From Serilophus lunatus (Eukaryota > Chordata > Aves > Passeriformes > Eurylaimidae): a stretch of 64,000 bases of DNA. The position numbers and the translations under genes are program-made. Shown here piece after piece: positions 15,201 to 27,112 of the stretch (positions within the stretch are counted from its first letter, which is position 1; every line of letters begins with the position of its first letter). The DNA lies in NCBI GenBank assembly GCA_013399895.1, contig VXBA01002400.1, positions 1,047,170 to 1,111,169 on the forward strand, in the 5' to 3' direction. The notes under the pieces were generated by a model that was not told where the DNA came from, did not search any database, and was given only the letters and a program-made list of their open reading frames with translations.

Positions 15201-15423
15201 TGTATAATAAAAGTCTCAAAGCATATAGCAAAAGTAACATTAAGGACTTACCTTTTTTTTTTTTTTTTTTTTCCCCCACCTTTGGCTGTTTGGCCAAAAC
15301 CATATTTCTCACCAATTAGTTTGGTGATGCTTGCCAGAGTGCCCCAGTGACTTCACCCAATTAGACCTGGACCTGACAAGCTTTTAAGAACTACATCCCC
15401 TTGATTTTTTTTCCAAAGACAAT
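12287..15423. other. AT-rich non-coding DNA with a poly-T run
   Basis: No gene is recognised. A 13-bp direct repeat, ATTATGCATTAAC, occurs at 12,612-12,624 and 12,631-12,643. A run of 20 T lies at 15,253-15,272, which would suit the tail of an old minus-strand retrocopy. I could not identify a retrocopied gene next to it. The frames of 60-85 codons here look random. Confidence 0.6.
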
Positions 15424-15677
15424 AGCTTTAAACTGAAAGAGGGCAGGTTTTGATTAGGATTAGGAAGAAATTCTTTACTATGAAGGTGGTGAGGCACTGA
15501 AACAGGTTGTCTAGAGACGTTCTGGATGCCCCATCTCTGGAAGTCTTCAAGGCCTGGTTGGGTTGGGCTCTGAGCAACCTGATCTGGTGAAAACTTCATG
15601 GCCCATGGCAGGGGGGAAATTGGAACTAGATGATCTTTAAGATCCCTTCCAAGCCAAACTATTCCATGTTTCTATTA
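15424..15677 (+). mobile_element. CR1-type LINE, 5'-truncated 3' end
   Basis: The stretch reads in the + direction like the last part of an avian CR1. It holds the segment for a run of aliphatic residues with a GGTGGTGAGGCACTG core. Next come CTGGATGCCCC and a GGTTGGGTTGGGCT-type stretch. The copy closes with the 3'-UTR words GATGATCTTTAAGATCCCTTCC and CTATTCCATGTTTCTAT, the second being a decayed form of the CR1 3' octamer repeat. Only about 250 bp remain, so this is a dead-on-arrival insertion. Substitutions from the usual CR1 words suggest it is older than the copy at 45 kb. Confidence 0.88.
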
Positions 15678-18600
15678 AAAAAAAGACTGATAGGAGATGT
15701 ATTTTTAAATGCCAACACTACTCTGTATTCTTTATGTATAAATGTATTTCCTTACCTTTTTACACAAGGATATCATCTCTAATATATTTCAGTGCTGAAG
15801 CCAAGATCTTACATTATTTTAAAAAATCCTTAATTTTTGTGGAGCTGTGTTAGGAATTGCAACTCACATAGAAACGTGACAGCCAAAGTAACAAGACTAG
15901 AACCAGAATTCATTTTACTTTCCAAATTAGACTTTCAGAATAAATGGTAAATTGAAATGCCATTACAAAAAGGTTACCATCTTTTATTACATGAAGTTAA
16001 GAACTTAAATTTTACTAATGGTGCAATTTTCTCTGTAATTCATCTTTCACTTAATAGCATATAATTGTTTAAATAACGTTTTAGTCCCTGTAAAAAGAAG
16101 GTATTGTTAGCAAGGAAAATCTGACTATTAGGTAGCTCAGGAAAAGCCCAGAGTCCTCTTTCAGATATTCAGATATATTACTTTTTATTTCACTAACCCA
16201 CAAGAGTATATCATTTTCTACACCAACAACTGATTTGTATTCTGGCTGATGACCTCAATCTTTTTCCTCTTTTTTTTTCAGCAAAACACTTTGGGTGGGG
16301 ACTTATTTAAAATTCATTTTTTGATGCAGTGTGTGGGGCTCTTTTTACTAATCTTAACAAGGTGCTATGAATGCAATTTACTGAAATAGATTTGTAAGTG
16401 AAAGAAAAATGTGCTCAGAATTGCAATTAAGTCTGATAAGTGCCTATAGACAAGAACGGGCAATTTTAAGCTTAAAACTTCCAAACCCTCTGGTCTACTC
16501 TGTCCTTAGGGGATACAGTCTCTCATTATGCATAAACTTTATGGGTCTGGATGCTTTTAAAAGTGCTGGTAGGAAGATCTTAAATGTTAATCCACTTTGG
16601 ATCTACAAAATATATTTGGGCAGCTGCATTTTTCTCAGTATGCACAGCCTGTGTGACAGTCAAGTTGCACACTTTGCAGGCAAAAGCTGTTTGGGGACTC
16701 ATAACCTGCACTTTGTGCTTCTAAGTCTCCTGAAGCACGGTTAGCAAGGTGCAACACAATGGACTTCATCACAAACCCGATTCTTTCGCTTTAAATGTGA
16801 TGGTGGTGATGGGGCCTGTCCCCTCTACAGGGCTCAGTGGTTGGAGTCAGGAGGTGAGGAGCAAGGATAGTAAGCCTTGCTTAGTTTGGTTGCCTATCTC
16901 ACTCCAATGGCTGGCAGGAGTTGTGTCCTTAGCTGGGGTGCTCCCACCACACATCAGAGCAAACCACCTGCTCCCTGCTCCCTTTGGTTCCAGCTTTGGG
17001 ACCACTGCATGGGACAGATTGCAAATGTCAAGCAAAGTACTCTCCTGCAAGCAAAAAAACTGCACTTTGCTCTCTGTGCTGTTATGTATCATCTCCTAAG
17101 ACTTAATGCAAATATGTAAGCTCTCCCTGGAGCTGGAAAAAATCTATAATATTTCTATTGCTGTAATATCCATGTGCCAAGTGCAGACATTTGTTTGATT
17201 TGGCCTCTGGCATTTTTATCTGGCATGCTCTCCATTTCATTTCTCCCACCCTGTATCAATCTTAAAGTTCCTTTGGTTAGGAAAAAAAGAAAATAAGAGG
17301 AAACCAAAACCCAACAACCCCTTCTGTGTTGCTTTTCAGCTGAGATGCAAACAATAAAAGCCTTCTTTTCTGAAATATTAGTACTAGTATGGTGGCAACC
17401 CTGTTGAAAAGCAGGAGGAAACATTTTGCCAGTTGCGATTGCCTGTAATATATCCATTCCTTCTCAAGCTTGCTGTCATTTACCTCCTAAATAGAGGGTG
17501 TTCCAGCTGGCAAATGCTTCAGTGAGCAGTGTAGTTTGGTGGCATCCCAATCCTGCCCTGTCTTGTCAGTTGAAATTGCTACATTGGAATGCAAATTAAT
17601 GTCAGAAATTACAGGTACACATTTGATAACTGTGTATACATTTCTTATCCTGGGGTAGGGTCCTGGATGAGATTGCGCTGGACACCAAAGGTGGGGATAA
17701 CTAGCATCTCAATTTACTACTGTACTAACTTGGATTAACACATTTTAAGTGGAAAACCAAAAGCTTGTTAGACTTTCAGATAACAACTACATGAGCAAAA
17801 AGGCTGTAGCCCAGGCTATGTTTCAGTCAAGAATTTACCACAAGTAGACATGAACTGCTGCAAAAATGTCTTAACCAAGCATGGAGACTAGAGACGCTCT
17901 CAAGGTTTAAGGAGAGAGAAGCAAGTATTGCAGGTTGTCGCTGCATCAGCAGCCAAAAGATTAACAGCAAAGTTATAAAATAACTTTAAATATTGACTCA
18001 AATTCATTCAGTTATTCACTGAGTGTTGGTTTGGCCACAATAGACTTGGCATAGACTCTAGAATCTCCACAGATTCCTGTCCATTAAAGCTGGAGGAGCC
18101 CTGAAATTAACACTTATGCTACAGTGAAAGAAAAAGTAGGATTATTGGTCTTGGTTTAATATTTTTCTCTTTTAGTATGTAAACTCTCCTTCAGGTTAAG
18201 GAAATCTAAAACATTATTTCAGGATCATTTTTCTCTACTTTATGCAGTTTTTTCATATTACCAGCTTTATATTTTATGGCAAGCATCTGAGAGTCATTAA
18301 TTTCAAATAGCTGAATAAACATTGCTTACTTGACAGCACTTATTTAAATGCATTGTTTTTGGCATAAGATTGAAAATTGTTTTTGCAAGAGATGGCAATG
18401 TTTTTTGGCTCCTTTTCCCTCCTCATCTCATTTCAGTCTGGCAAAATTCTCCCAGTATATCTTGTTTTACCTTACCATAGCTTCATAGGCAAATTTATAA
18501 GGATAAAAATTACCCATGTCTAGAAGTATGAGGCAATAATTTACTTTTTTGCTGTCCTACAATATTTACCCATGTCCCTTTGAAGGCAGCCTCCATAGAA

Positions 18601-20096
18601 TAGACTGTGCCAGTAAGTGAACATTTTTAAACTCTCCATGTCAACAACCTAAATAGTGAAGAATTGTAATTTCAACAATGAAAACCTGCACAGTTTAATT
18701 TTGAGTAATAGGTGCCACATGAATAGTAGAAAAACTGAATGAATCTGTAGTTCTCTTACTCAACAGTTCATTTCTTCTTAGTTTGTTTCTACTTATGCTC
18801 CTTTGTAGGGTATTTCTGCAGCTGGTTCTCTTTCCCTGCTGTTTTTTAAGATTTAATTACAGGGCTGACCAATGTAGTTAGCCTATGTTGAGGAATTGAA
18901 GGAAATATTCTCCGTGGGAAGAGTGTATTCTGAAGAATGGAAAATATTTATTATAAAGTGCTGTTTTCTAATATTGCTTGTGTCTGTTCTAAAAGACATC
19001 AGAAAGTGGTCTAAAAAAGGAGTAAAAGCACAAAGATACCCCTCCCACACATTTTCTCTTGCAGTTGCCAGATATGTGTTAGCATTTGCTGACAGATGTA
19101 CTTACAGACTATCTGTTGTCTTCTGCCAGTACCTGTAAGCAGAGAGTGCTTGCAGGCAAGGGTTCATATGATATTTGATATAACAATTGAAATATATATT
19201 TTAAAGATTTAAATTGCAAGATAATATTTTTGATAATAAACGTATGATTTCTATTTAAAACCTTAATTAATTACATTTGAAGGCATGGAAATATGTGAAA
19301 GACAATACCTTGACCTGCAGATAATATTTCCATTTTGATATCCTTAAAAAATCTTAATCTGCCCATTATGAACATCAGGCTGTTTTATAAGCAATTAGAA
19401 AGGTCGAGATGACAAACAGTACTGGATAAAAGACAGTTCAAGGATTACAAAACATTGGAAGATGTCTTGAAATGGATTTTTCTCATGGAATGAATGGGTG
19501 CTGGAAGAGTCTACCGCACTTGATGGGGCACACAAGGTTACAGAGCTTTACACTGATGATACTCCTTATTTTAGGCACCTTGATGTTTAAAGCCTATAGA
19601 TAAGTCAGATGCATTTGGGGGAATTTAGGATATATTTCTGTTGACATACAGGTCTCCTCAAGAAACAAAACACTGAAATTTACTTTGCAAGTTCTTGGCC
19701 ACACCACTTCAGAATTTTCATTGCAGTGTGAGGGCACAGCTTTTCTGCTATTGTCCTGAATGTTATGTAGGGATTTGGACCACAATAAAGTGAGCAGAAT
19801 ACCACCTATCTTATATTCATTCATGAAGGGGTTTGGGCCCTTAAATGCAGTTATGATAAAAGCTAACCTGAAAGCAAAATACTGCTTTTTGTTATTTTGA
19901 TGGTTTTCCATGTACACATGTACAGAGTTGACATGGGCTTTGTCAAAAAGTTATGAACTAGACTCCTAAAGTAATTCCATTTCATGAGAATCATTAGTCC
20001 TTTTGGCTGCAATAGCTTCTCAAGTTGAGATCTGCTCAGGGGAGGAAACCGTCTCTTGAGTTTCCTGCTTCTACAGCTCTTGAGAACAATACAAAA
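15678..20096. other. AT-rich non-coding DNA, possible conserved non-coding segment near 17.5-17.65 kb
   Basis: No exon is recognised. Frames of about 110 codons at 16,409 and 16,749 have no family resemblance and no composition break. The stretch around 17,500-17,650 is less A/T-monotonous. It carries an octamer-like ATGCAAAT at 17,589-17,596 next to a TAAT core, a combination seen in POU and homeodomain-bound enhancers. That reading is inference only. The remainder shows nothing noteworthy. Confidence 0.5.
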
Positions 20097-20102
20097 GTAT
20101 AC
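20097..20102. repeat. Target-site duplication, left copy (GTATAC)
   Basis: The hexamer GTATAC lies immediately outside the left end of the solo LTR and is repeated exactly at 20,628-20,633. A 6-bp duplication is the staggered-cut size made by alpha- and betaretrovirus-like (class II) integrases. Confidence 0.85.
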
Positions 20103-20627
20103 TGTAGTTGTTACAGCCGGTGATCTTAGCAATCACAGGAGACAGGGTTTCATCCAGGAAGCCATTTAATGAGAAAACTTACAGGTTTTTATACTTTTTA
20201 CAAACTAGCATGTTACATCTTTATTGGTTCATACAATTGTTTTTAACTATTTTATTGGATGAGCTGACGCATTAGGTCATCTGTCTTTATTTTGAGAACT
20301 TGGACTATTATTTTGATACTGGACAAAGCTGTTGATCAGAAAAGCATGAGAAAGGCTCTGCAAGAAAATCACCTGCTTGATAAAAGAAAATCTCTTGTTA
20401 TTGTGCAAGAAATTAGGCCACTTTAGCTTGTGCGAAGCTACAGATATATTTTGAGAAAGTTCTAACCATATTTTGAGAAAACAAGTTGTTTTCTTTTGCT
20501 TGTGCTGTTCTTCAGACATAAATTTTCCAGGCTGACTTCAAACTTTAACAGAGAGACAGAATGACTTATGCTAAAACTCTCAAAAATTAGAGCCAAAAGC
20601 CCAGCTTTCAAAAAATGTACCACAACA
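20103..20627 (-). mobile_element. Solo LTR of an endogenous retrovirus, 525 bp, intact ends
   Basis: On the minus strand the element starts TGTTGTGG at 20,627 and ends AACTACA at 20,103, giving the TG...CA termini of an LTR. Exact GTATAC duplications flank it. Inside, in minus-strand order, are a U3 segment, a TATAAAA box (plus strand TTTTATA, 20,187-20,193) and an ATTAAA polyadenylation signal (plus strand TTTAAT, 20,165-20,170), followed by a short U5. No primer-binding site, polypurine tract or coding remnant adjoins it, so the internal region was probably lost by LTR-LTR recombination. It shares its first six bases and a 16-bp TATA-box core with the LTR at 63.2 kb. Open frames running through it are not genes. 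Confidence 0.85.
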
Positions 20628-20633
20628 GTATAC
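20628..20633. repeat. Target-site duplication, right copy (GTATAC)
   Basis: It is an exact copy of the hexamer at 20,097-20,102 and abuts the LTR terminus. Together the two copies fix both ends of the solo LTR to the base. Confidence 0.85.
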
Positions 20634-20673
20634 CATCCCATTTTTGGTTGGTTGGTTTGGTTTGCTGTTTTGG

Positions 20674-21337
20674 NNNNNNNNNNNNNNNNNNNNNNNNNNN
20701 NNNNNNNNNNNNNNNNNNNNNNNNNNNNNNNNNNNNNNNNNNNNNNNNNNNNNNNNNNNNNNNNNNNNNNNNNNNNNNNNNNNNNNNNNNNNNNNNNNNN
20801 NNNNNNNNNNNNNNNNNNNNNNNNNNNNNNNNNNNNNNNNNNNNNNNNNNNNNNNNNNNNNNNNNNNNNNNNNNNNNNNNNNNNNNNNNNNNNNNNNNNN
20901 NNNNNNNNNNNNNNNNNNNNNNNNNNNNNNNNNNNNNNNNNNNNNNNNNNNNNNNNNNNNNNNNNNNNNNNNNNNNNNNNNNNNNNNNNNNNNNNNNNNN
21001 NNNNNNNNNNNNNNNNNNNNNNNNNNNNNNNNNNNNNNNNNNNNNNNNNNNNNNNNNNNNNNNNNNNNNNNNNNNNNNNNNNNNNNNNNNNNNNNNNNNN
21101 NNNNNNNNNNNNNNNNNNNNNNNNNNNNNNNNNNNNNNNNNNNNNNNNNNNNNNNNNNNNNNNNNNNNNNNNNNNNNNNNNNNNNNNNNNNNNNNNNNNN
21201 NNNNNNNNNNNNNNNNNNNNNNNNNNNNNNNNNNNNNNNNNNNNNNNNNNNNNNNNNNNNNNNNNNNNNNNNNNNNNNNNNNNNNNNNNNNNNNNNNNNN
21301 NNNNNNNNNNNNNNNNNNNNNNNNNNNNNNNNNNNNN
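20674..21337. other. Assembly gap (664 N)
   Basis: This is a run of undetermined bases. The right edge enters directly into an LTR whose homologous upstream half (about 39.7-40.6 kb) is extremely GC-rich, so the missing sequence is likely that GC-rich half. The true length may differ from 664 bp. All long open frames that cross it are artefacts of N codons. Confidence 0.99.
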
Positions 21338-21929
21338 GGAAGAAGACGGCGAGATTCGCGTGAGACCAAGAGGGCTTAAAAAGCCGAACACAGAAGTCCT
21401 CCCTCTCTTCAGCTTCCGGCCCAGAGGTGGAGCACACGGCCCCTCTCCTCCCGGGTCTCAGACCACGCGGCGTGACTCCACCCATTTCCCTTGGCACCGG
21501 AGCAGAGTCCAGCTTGATAACAAGTAGTGACTTCCCAAAGTTGTCCTGGGAGGGGGTCGTTTCTTTCACTTATTTTTTGTGTTTTGCAGAAAATCTCGAA
21601 AGTCGAGAGTGACACCATCACAGAGGGAGGGAGAGAGACGGCTTCCCTACCCCTCCCTCTGTTTTCTGAGCTGGTCGCTTAGCTTGGAAAGCAGTTTCTT
21701 TTTTTGTTGTATTTTTCTTTTTTGTCCCTTTTTTCCCCTTTTTTTTTGTTTTCTGCATGTCAAGTGTTTCTCTGTGTAAAATTTTAAGTCCCCATAAGTT
21801 GTCCCTTTTTTTCCCTAGTTTAAACCTCAAGTAATAAACTGTTCCCCTGCTGCTAATTTTGTCCAGTTTTCCGTCATCTTTATTGTGCAAGCCCTATAGA
21901 TGATAAAAAGTGGGTTCAAAACTGCTACA
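21338..21929 (+). mobile_element. Long-LTR endogenous retrovirus, 3' part of LTR (copy 1)
   Basis: This is the homologue, in opposite orientation, of 39,064-39,690. Shared words in order are a GAGATTCGCG block and a TATA-like GGCTTAAAAAG (21,373 on). Next come CTCTTCAGCTTCC, CGGCCCCTCTCCTCCCGG and a GACTCC(A/G)CCCA block. After a TTTTGCAGA stretch and a CACCATCACAGAG block come CATAAGTTGT, the AATAAA signal at 21,833-21,838 and the terminal GGTTCAAAA-CTGCTACA. The end is CA at 21,929, as expected of an LTR. The 5' half falls in the gap. A T/C-rich stretch at 21,690-21,750 has expanded relative to copy 2. This is either a solo LTR or one end of a truncated provirus. No primer-binding site follows it, which favours the first or a 3' LTR. 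Confidence 0.72.
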
Positions 21930-24900
21930 GTTTTTTTGTTCCTTTTGGAAAGAAAACCTAGAATATAAAAAGAAAGAAACAAATGAGGGGAGACAGGAGT
22001 GTCAGAAGTGGGTGAACTTTCAGCTTCCAGCCTGGCCACCCACCAGCCCCTGCAAGCACTTATGTCCTCTTACATCCAAATACAACATGGGTTTGCAAAG
22101 GCAGCTCTCCAGAAGAGCAGGCGTTGCCTGATGATGATGCTATGCCAGGACAACATCATGAAGGCGCAACTTTAAGGAGCTGCATAAATTATTAGGTCCT
22201 ACCTAATTATCAGTCCTACCATTGCATCTGCCACTGTGGTTTGTTCTTAAGAGAAGGACTGCAGTGACACTGATGAGATGTTCAAATTGCACTTTTATTT
22301 GTACTGGTTGAACATGCATATAGATTATTTTTAAATTGAAAAAGGGATCAGAAACAAAGAGAAATTCCAGCAATGGGTGTTTTGGGACTATGATTTCTTG
22401 TCACATCAGAGAAACCCGAAGTGCTAGTAACTGATCTGCTTTATGTGTACGAGCACAAAGCTCCTAGTTTTTATTGTAGCAGAGTGCTTTCAATTTAGAA
22501 AAAAATCAATCAACAGAGGCAGTAAATGGCACCGAGCTCCACATTTCTCTTTGGGAACAGCATTATAACATTTAGACTTGCTCAACAAGAAGTTTTATAT
22601 CACTTTTGTTTATATATAGGATAATGTAATGGGGAGAGAGGGCTTCTGTTTAGAAAGGTTATTGACACTCTTGGTGCTGTGTTGGCATTTATTCTTTGGG
22701 TTTTTATTGCTTCTGATCTGTGGTATTTATGCCTTTGAGGTGAGGACTTTCATCTGTGATACATGCTCATAATTTACAGGCTGCATGGTGCCCTGATGTT
22801 GTCAGCAGAAGCAGGAAATTAAACAATTAAATTGGAGGCAGACGTGAAGAGTAAAACAAGATACTCCCCTTAGCAAATTTATTTTTCAATATTGTCTGTT
22901 GGTCAGAGGAGGCTGAAAGCCATTCCTGTGCCCTGTGACTTTGGGGGAAGTAAGATAAGTCTCAATAGATGGACATGGGAAAATGACAAAGCACTTCAAG
23001 AAGGGAAATTAACCAACTGGAATATGAATTCAGACTTCAATGGCAGTTTGAGCTTCCGTGTTTCTCCTGTCGTCCAGCTTCCCCAAAAACATGTACAGCA
23101 GAAGCCTTTTTTGCTGGCCTTTGTCATGGACATTCACTCCCCTCCTTCCCAGGCTGTCTGAAGTGACCATTGCCAAGCTCCCTAGTGATTACTTTAACTG
23201 TAATAGCAATGACAGATCACTTTATTAATTGCAAATTGCATTATCTGAAGATGGTGACAACAGATATGGAGAAAAGAACAGAATATCCTAATTTTTCATA
23301 GCATAATCAGCCTGTTTGGAGCCCTAGATAAAAATAAATTACTTCAACCTTACAATACACTTGACACATATTTATTGCAGCATTCTCTATCAGCAATTGC
23401 CATACCTACATGAGCTAAATTCTCTCACGTTACCCTAAAACGTGAAGGGGAGAGTTAATGAGGAAGAGCGGTCAAAGCAGGGCCCTGGAAGCTGGGTCTG
23501 CATTCCAATTGTTGAATGGCACCATCTCTGGTTGCTGCCTTCTGCAAGCCCTTTACACCCGTCTCCACTGTGATTTGCCCATCTAGGCCCAGTGGGAGGC
23601 TTGTGTTAAACATCTTGAGGATAAATGTATGACAGAAAAGGACTCTGCAATCCTTCAGGGGTAGAAATGGACTCAATTGATAATGTTAACTGAGAATACT
23701 AAATAAGAAGTTTTTCTTGACTTGCAGGAAGAACAATTCACTCATTGTGGAAGGACATGCCTATAGACCTAGTGCTTATCCATTCTCAGAACCAAAGTTT
23801 ACAAGACTAATTGGAGCAGACAATTTTTCAGTTCCTGTTTGCTGCAGCCATTTTTGCCATGTCGAGTTGTTTGATATAAAGTCTAAATTAGTCTTGAGAA
23901 ACAGGATTAACCTTTCCAATCACATTTAAGGTGAAATTGCTTAACTACAGCACACAAAGTCATGCTACAGATAATCCATGGGCTTGATTAATGCTTTTAT
24001 AATCAATTGCTGTCTGGAAGTGACTCCTTCCCATCACACTCTTCACAAAAACAGCAGATGGTATTTAAAAGGTTATGGCAAGAGGGCATTTCAGAGGTCA
24101 AATAGAACATCGATCAAGTGGGCAGAAAAATTGCTTTTTTCCTTCCCCTTCTTATCCTCACAATCCATGAGGGAATGTGGACTATGAATTATAGTTTGAT
24201 CTATAGTTCAAGCACTAAAATGTTTTCTTGTTTCAAATTTCTGTGTTGTTTTGGGTAATGAACCTGGAAATTGGATTCCCTTTGTGCCAATAAAATATTG
24301 TGCCCAATACACATATCTCAGCACCATAATTTTTAGACCCACAGAGATTTGCTTGCTACTACCTTGAATACAGTCCTAACCCTGGCACTTAATAAAGGCT
24401 GTACTAATATCCACAATGTCTTTAGGTCTATTTTTGGCAATAAGAACTCTGTGAAAAAAGACACTGATCATTTCTATGTTCTTTCACAGAAACCAATTAA
24501 AAAATATATTATGTGAACTTATTCTCACTATTTTCCATGTACATAGTTTGTGACTATTCTGCAGTACAGTCCAAGCAGAGGAATTCTCACCTGGATTGAA
24601 GGGGACAGAGAATCTACACTTACCAATGAGATCTCCAAAACCAGAAATCAGGGGTTTGTCATTGTGCAATACTTAAAATATAGTAGCATCCTTTTTCCTT
24701 CCCTTTCCATCTCCTGCCATTGTAACCACAAAATATGTGACTAGTAGAAACAGAAAAGCAAACATGTTTATGTTTTCTAATATTTTTTGAAGTTTTACTA
24801 ATGAAAATGTAAATTTTTTTCCTATTGGTTAGGACTTAAGTATTATAATCTTTATGGCCTAATTTTTCCTTATTTTTGGTTTTATAGGTTACTCTGACAA

Positions 24901-27096
24901 ATGAAAGGCACATCCTGAGTAGATCTATAAGGTAGGTTTTCATTTGGGAAGTAATAATACTATAATTGTGCTCTGTGATCCAAACCAGGATAGATTGGCT
25001 AAGATATTTTTCAGGATTGTAACTTACATTGAAGGGCCTGAGCCCATGAAATCTTTTTTATCTGAACAATTCTCACTCACTTCATGTAAGTACTCACAGA
25101 GGAGCCAGAGAAGATATTAATGACACAAGAGTTTGTTTTTATTCAAGAAAAATTAATGCCTACCATATATCGAACAAATAAAGCTGTTAAATGTGAACTT
25201 TCAAAGGGTAAACAGAAGCAGAACTTGATGAAACCATGTTAAGTAATTCTGTTAGGGTCACATCTGGGTGTCTTGCCATCCAGGAGTGGTAGAAAAACTA
25301 TCAACGGAGGCATCGTATATAATATAATGATAGACCTTTCAATACCTGTTTTATAGTTTATTTTCTTTTGATTTATTTCAAAAGTGAATGTAAATTTTTT
25401 TTAAAAAGCTGAAGTGTATGAGACACTAAGCCATGCCATTTAATGCTATCTAAGGAAAACAACACAAGAACAAATGTATATATTGCCTGATTTTTCCATG
25501 ATTTACTGGCCAAAAGAGAGAGAAAAACTTTCCATATGGGTGAGGCATTTCTGTTTTGCCATTTTACTACAGGTTCTTAAAAGGTAACATATGATAAAAA
25601 GATGTTAAAATGAACAACTGCATAGCTATGAACAATGAGTTAGGAGAGGTTTATTTCTAGCATTAACTCAAAACACATAGATTTCCCAGAAAGAGTGACT
25701 CTTGGGACTAGCCACACTCAAGGCATTCTTCATGGGGATTTCTGAGTCAGAAGACGGTACTTAGCAGAGTTTTGTCAATTGCCTAGTTATGAGTAGGACC
25801 CAAGTGATCAGAACGGCCATATTAAATGTAGATTGAAAAATGAAAGCCTTTACTATAAGTCCAAAGGCAAAATCGGCTGTGAAAATCATGTTGGCTATAT
25901 TGACAGCATCATAGCATTTTTCATAGAGTTTAATATATGTATTTTATCATTAATCCTTTAGAAACGTCAAACTAAATCTTTTGTCTTCTATTGTGTGTCC
26001 ATATTGATCTGCTGTTGAAGCATTGCTTGCAACTCAGAGGTATTATTCATTATGTTTGGAAGCTGTTTGCTCAGAGAAGAAAAGAATAGAGCATGATTTC
26101 AAGAGAGTGAGAAAATCAAATGAACTTATATAAATGAAAAATAAACAGTGAGATGTGCTTCTTCAACTTTCTGTTATTTATTTTTCAGGGTTTTTTTCTT
26201 CCCTGAAGAGACTAGGGAACCTTTGGATAAATTGACTACCTCTTAAGTAACCTAATAAAAAGCCAGAGCCAACTACCTTTTGAAAATAGAGTTGTCTATA
26301 AATATAAATGTACAATTTCAGCCTTACCCCCCATGTTTAATTTCACAGTTGAGTTTTTGGCTTTCGTAAAGACTTAAATAATGTTCTGAATTAAGTCATA
26401 TAGTCATATGTAAGATTGTGACCTGATTTTTTTTTACAATCTATTGTAGATGAATCTAGACTATACTTCTGAACATTAAATGTGGCAGAAGTTCATATAT
26501 ACTGTCAATCATAAAAAAGAGGAACATATAGAAACCATTAAGAGAATTTTTCTTAGCTGTCTTTCCTCTAACTAAACCTATTATACCTACATACGCTTCC
26601 CATCACTCTCCCTGCTCTGTAACTTTCTAAAGCCACAGCTCCCTCTTACCTTTAATAGCCATTCACAATCAATCCCCACATGTATGTCCTTTCTTTACAG
26701 TATGACAGTACCCAAAGGTTTTCTTTTCAGTTATCTCCTATTCCTGATCATAGACACCGTATGAATCATCAGGGCCATTGCACGTATCTGCTAAGAGATC
26801 ACTCTTCACCCTCCGAGTATTTCTTTGGCCCAATTATATTCCTGCTTGGGTTGTTTGTTTCTTCCTCATAAATCTGTAATACACTACTCATTGGAGGAAA
26901 CGCCCTAGGCTTTTCTAGTAGTTGGTGGGATTGTATTGTTTACATCACTACCCAGTCCATAAATGTAACACTAAATGTAACACTAAAATGAATCTGTCTG
27001 TGTTCGGATCACTAGAGTGACAAAAGCAGTGCAGTATTCTTGTACAATCAATATCTTACATGTGAAACCAAAGATAGCACTTTAAATTACTAAAAC
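21930..27096. other. Non-coding DNA, no gene recognised
   Basis: No exon is recognised. The part from about 22,450 to 24,100 has several non-repetitive stretches rich in homeodomain-like TAAT/ATTA words, for example around 22,820, 23,220 and 23,985. These look like vertebrate conserved non-coding DNA, but I cannot test conservation from one sequence. The frames of 60-90 codons here have no family resemblance. Confidence 0.5.
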
Positions 27097-27112
27097 AAAA
27101 AAAAAAAAAAAN
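27097..27112. repeat. Poly-A run with an undetermined base
   Basis: Fifteen A are followed by one N. The N is probably a length-ambiguity artefact of the homopolymer rather than a real polymorphism. No retrocopy is recognisable upstream of the run. Confidence 0.9.

Noticed and set aside
16409..17099. Two consecutive frames of 111 and 116 codons on the + strand
   Set aside because: No recognisable domain or shared codon pattern; adjacency in a eukaryotic genome is not evidence for an operon.
20462..21569. Several 240-330-codon open frames on both strands
   Set aside because: They exist only because the 664-bp run of N translates without stops; the real codons on either side are LTR sequence.
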